64,000 nucleotides of DNA from Candolleomyces eurysporus (lineage: Eukaryota > Basidiomycota > Agaricomycetes > Agaricales > Psathyrellaceae). How positions within the stretch are numbered: the first letter of the stretch is position 1; every line of letters begins with the position of its first letter. The position numbers and the translations under genes are program-made. This document shows positions 60,625 through 64,000 of this stretch, piece by piece. The stretch lies in assembly GCA_027579435.1 (NCBI GenBank), contig JANBPK010001046.1:1-64000 (forward strand), read 5' to 3'. Under the pieces are notes generated by a model, which was not told the origin of the DNA, made no database searches, and saw nothing but the letters and a program-made list of their open reading frames with translations.

Positions 60625-61264
60625 CAACCGTATGCTTCGTTGGCTTGCTTATAGATACGGACGACGTTCGGAGGGCAACGTCGAAGCGACAATCACACCG
60701 GCTACGCTTGTGGGAGATTTTCATGAGGTCATGCAGACCCCTGTGCTCCCTTGAGAATGCAAAAGTCTGCAAGGGTCTGCGCAGGAATTCTGAACCATGG
60801 ATCCGAAGTGTGCATCCGGAGAGGGTCGGACAAACCTAGGAGCCTGGAGCAAGACCCCGTAGACTGCGGCCCCCGCGTTGATGATGCCACACATGGGCGG
60901 TCGCACGGTGGACGCCGAGGGGACAGAGCAAGGATGCTTCGACAACGGGCGTTGGTCGTCTCCATTGTCTCGCCCAGAGATGGCCAGTGGGCAAAGGCCT
61001 GCTGCCATGGCATTTGTGGGCTGTGACCAGGACGCGTGTCACATGAAAGGGCTAATTACGCGACGCGGTAGCACGTGGGGCGATCTGATTGTCCGTATTT
61101 GGCAGTGACGACGACAAGGCACGGCGTGTTGTGGTGCCTCCGCCAGGACTCATTTTCAACTTGCACATTGATTTACATGTCATTCGCTTGACCTTCTTCT
61201 CCGATTTCCCTTTTCTTTCAAACAATACTTTTCTTTCTCTTTTATTCCACAAAATCCGTCTCCG
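60625..61264. other. intergenic region between lyase (-) and cyclin (+)
   Basis: Divergent promoter region. Several frames of 70-95 codons on both strands have no motif and are taken as chance. Confidence 0.5.
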
Positions 61265-63205
61265 ATGTCGTCCATTCCTGTGCGTCCATCCCGTCTCCCA
61301 ATGCCCTCCTGGCTCTCAACCATCGCTAACGCTATCTCCTCCAAACAGACCCGGAGGGCGACTAGGTCGACCCGCACCACCAAGGATGCAGAGAACGCCG
61401 TCGTCGCCCGACCAACGCGTGCCACTTCCTTGCGCGCCAAGGCCGCCTCAGGAGTCGCAGCCCAGGCGGCACCCGCAACAACCCGTGCAACGGCACCCAC
61501 AGCAGCCTCAAAAGCAAAGGCAGTCACCCAGGAGGGAGAAGGAAATGTAGGAAAGAGGAAGAGGGAGGCCCTGGCAGAAGTACCGACAGGGGCCAACAAG
61601 TCCAAGCCAGGCGCGTCAGGAGCCAAGGGCAAGGAGAAGGAGGCGGCCGTGGCAAAGCCAACAAAGACGACGACGACGACCGCCACCACTACGACTCGTG
61701 TTCTTCGACGTGCTGGGTCCGCCGCACCATCTGGTGCCACTAGAGTCGCGAAAGCCACCGCGGTAGAGACTTCTGCCGAAGTCAAGAAGACTATCGTTCG
61801 GAAGGTCAATCCCAAGCCACCATCAGCTGCAGCCACCAGGGTGTTCAGAGACCCTCCTGTTGCTGAAGAGAGCTCCAAGGAAGCGGAGAAGGATGAAGAT
61901 GATGCAGAGACGCGTCGCGCCAACAAGAGACGTCATATGGACGCGATTCCCGAGGCCGTCACCCAAACAACCCGTGAAGAACCCAACGATTCTCAGATTG
62001 AAGCCGATAAGATTGCCAAGGAGCTCACCAAGGTAGCACCAGAGAGCTCGTTCGAGCCTGAGCCTGAGCCACAGCAGTTGTGGGACGACCTCGACGCCGA
62101 TGACTGGGATGACCCGCTCATGGTGAGCGAGTACGTGAAAGACGTCGTCATCTACTGGAAGGAAATCGAGGTACGCGTTTCCTCTTCCTCCCTATGCCAT
62201 TTTTTTTTCGCGTCTCATTTAGATTTCATTCGATTTGTGCAGCGAGCCACTCTCCCAAAACGGAACTACATGAACCATCAAACCGAGATCAACTGGGAAC
62301 ACCGTGGCATCCTCGTAGATTGGATCCTCCAAGTGCACAACCGCTTCAACCTTCTCTCCGAGTCGCTCTTCCTCACCGTGAACCTCATCGACCGGTTCCT
62401 CAGTCTCCGACCCATTTCGCTGAATAAGCTGCAACTCATGGGCCTCGCGTGTTTTTTCATCGCGACCAAGTTTGAGGAAACGTGTGCTCCGTCTGTGACC
62501 GAAATTGTATTCCTCTCGGATAACCAGTACACGGTGGCCGAGGTGCTCAAGGCGGAGATGTATATTCTGAAGATCATTGAGTGGGATTTGAGGTGCCCTG
62601 GCCCCATGAACTGGCTGCGACGCGGGAGCAAGGCGGACGAATGTGAAGGCTCGGCGAGGACTGTGGCCAAATACTTTACGGAGATCGCGTGTTTGGAGAG
62701 GAGGCTGGTGGGTGTACTGCCTTCGCTTATCGCTGCTGCGGCTCTGTGGCTCGGGAGGCTCGTCGTTGGAAGGAGTGATTGGGTATGTCCCCTCTCTTCC
62801 CTCCTCGTGTTGGTTTGATAAATTGCTAACGTAAACGCGAGTAGACCCCGAACCTTGAACATTACACTACCTTCTCGGAGGAAGAGATTTACCCTGTCGC
62901 TGGTATCATGATGGAGTATGTGTGCACGACTCCTATCCAGCACGAGTCGGTCTACAGTAAATACTTGTCGAAGAGGCATATGAAGGTAAGCTTTATCGCT
63001 TCATCTGGTCTTGTATCACCCCTGACGAAACCTAAATTTACAGTGCAGCTACTTCGTCCGAGCATGGGGACTGGACCGGTGGGGAGAGAACGCGGAACAT
63101 ATCCCTATGGAGCGTGATGTCAAGTGGGTCAAGAGAGGTATTAGGGAGGAGCAGAAGAGGCTGGCGGAGCAGGCTGCCAAGGAGGCCGAGGGGTATTATG
63201 ATTGA
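61265..63205 (+). CDS. B-type mitotic cyclin (Clb/Cdc13-like)
   Basis: Four exons: 61265-62170, 62243-62782, 62845-62985 and 63044-63205, about 582 residues. A long, basic, Ala/Thr/Lys-rich N-terminal half (residues 1-290) carries RRANKRRH, a likely nuclear signal. Acidic QQLWDDLDADDWDDPLMV precedes the cyclin box, which starts MVSEYVKDVVIYWKEIE..TLPKRNYM. Cyclin-box hallmarks: INWEHRGILVDWILQVHNRF, SLFLTVNLIDRFLSLRPISL, KLQLMGLACFFIATKFEE, APSVTEIVFLSDNQYT and LKAEMYILKIIEWDL, followed by the C-terminal cyclin fold (PAGIMMEYV region). It would bind and activate Cdk1 for mitotic entry. A classical destruction box is not obvious in the N-terminus; RRATRSTRT near residue 30 is a poor match. Confidence 0.92.
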
Positions 63206-64000
63206 ATTTGAAGAGATTGACGAACGGATTGACAGGATTACTGGCTCAAGCATTTATCGGATTGCANCCCCCCCGCCCTTCGTTGGTCCAGCTCTCACCC
63301 TTCACTTCGAGTTCCCGGTCGTTGACCCTATTTATCGCTACCCTGCTTACTATCTCATTCTCCTTTTAATAGATTGATTGCAATTCGATGATTGGTAGCT
63401 TAGTTAGGACGAGTTTGATTCCCTTACCCTTTCCCCCTCTTATTACCGTTCCGTTTATGGATACCTACCTGGATACCCTACCCTCCGCTTACCGACCCCT
63501 CCGTATCGTCCATCGACTCTTCCGGCTGTTGCTACCTATCCGTTGTCCTCTCCGTCACCCTACCGTTCGCGTCTCCTCTCCTCCCCCTCTTCCTCTCTAT
63601 GCGTCGCCCAGTTCCCCTCTTTTCTCCCCTTTCTATCTATTTGTTTCACTTATTCAAGCTTAATTGTTTCCATATTCACGGTACCGTTACTCCTTTTTCT
63701 TTTGANTTTTTTGTTTGATTGATAGCCAAGTATGCCCCCGTCTTTCCTCTCCCTCTCTATGAATCCCTTGTCTCCTTCCTCTTTCTCTTTCCTTCTCTTT
63801 ACTCTTCTCGATTGTAGCGTTTACGTTCGTACGTTCATACNTTTTTTCTGCGTTTTGTGCANTTTTTGTTTTTTTTCATTTTGTATTTTTCCTTCTTTGT
63901 CATTTTTCGGATGTACGTACGGTGCATGTTTTAGACAATACTAGGAAGAAATGATGCATCCGCTTTGGATGGATGAGTGGTGAGTGTACCTAGATGAGGG
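63206..64000. other. pyrimidine-rich 3' flank of the cyclin gene, several N
   Basis: Long C/T-rich runs (for example 63480-63660 and 63730-63830) and N at 63267, 63706, 63841 and 63862, each beside a homopolymer. No gene supported. Confidence 0.5.

Noticed and set aside
61180..61926. Minus-strand frame of 248 codons opposite the cyclin gene
   Set aside because: It is the antisense of the low-complexity Ala/Thr/Lys-rich N-terminal half of the cyclin; the composition keeps the opposite strand free of stops. It has no motif of its own.

Overview
The window is nuclear DNA from a filamentous basidiomycete, most likely an Agaricomycete. Genes are broken by many 47-75 nt introns with GT..AG ends, and the gene content includes FunK1 (fungal-type) protein kinases, a copper radical oxidase of the glyoxal-oxidase type, a secreted GMC oxidoreductase, several P450s, a family-4 polysaccharide lyase, an F-box protein and NACHT remnants. 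The species cannot be fixed from sequence alone. All exon maps were built by hand from splice sites, reading-frame phase and remembered family motifs.

Layout. 1-3.2 kb: little except a truncated D-amino-acid-oxidase-like gene. 3.2-9.0 kb: two divergent FunK1 kinase genes, the second with a one-base frameshift in a run of eight G. 9-16.3 kb: a GMC oxidoreductase (-) and a glyoxal-oxidase-like copper radical oxidase (+), both with a signal peptide and a GPI-type tail, so probably a cell-wall H2O2-producing pair. 16.3-19.7 kb: a FunK1 relic, a copper-radical-oxidase relic and a small secreted Cys-rich protein gene whose ATG seems lost. 21.1-23.4 kb: a cytochrome P450.

23.9-41.0 kb is the most unusual part: five same-strand paralogues (called A-E here) that encode a NYN/PIN-like domain (motifs LIDGDG, KEAADAKI, G(T/C)HD(G/N)GY) followed by CCCH zinc fingers, an architecture that recalls Regnase-type RNA endonucleases. 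They keep the same exon structure, including 26-nt and 13-nt exons. Between them lie FunK1 relics, a NACHT relic and an F-box gene. Copy C has lost most of the putative catalytic acidic residues; copies B and C have a shortened first finger.

41-60.6 kb is a segmental duplication of a unit [upstream block - P450 (+) - spacer - rhamnogalacturonan lyase (-)]: two intact near-identical P450s, one intact lyase and two lyase relics. The second upstream block is split by about 4.3 kb that contains a non-autonomous CACTA transposon (terminal inverted repeats and CAA/CAA target duplication) and a decayed pseudokinase. 61.3-63.2 kb encodes a B-type mitotic cyclin, the one clearly housekeeping gene, followed by pyrimidine-rich sequence.

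Single N characters sit next to homopolymers throughout. In the four places where it can be tested (37109, 40503, 57480, 59813) the N is an extra character, not a masked base, so frameshifts at N are likely assembly artefacts.
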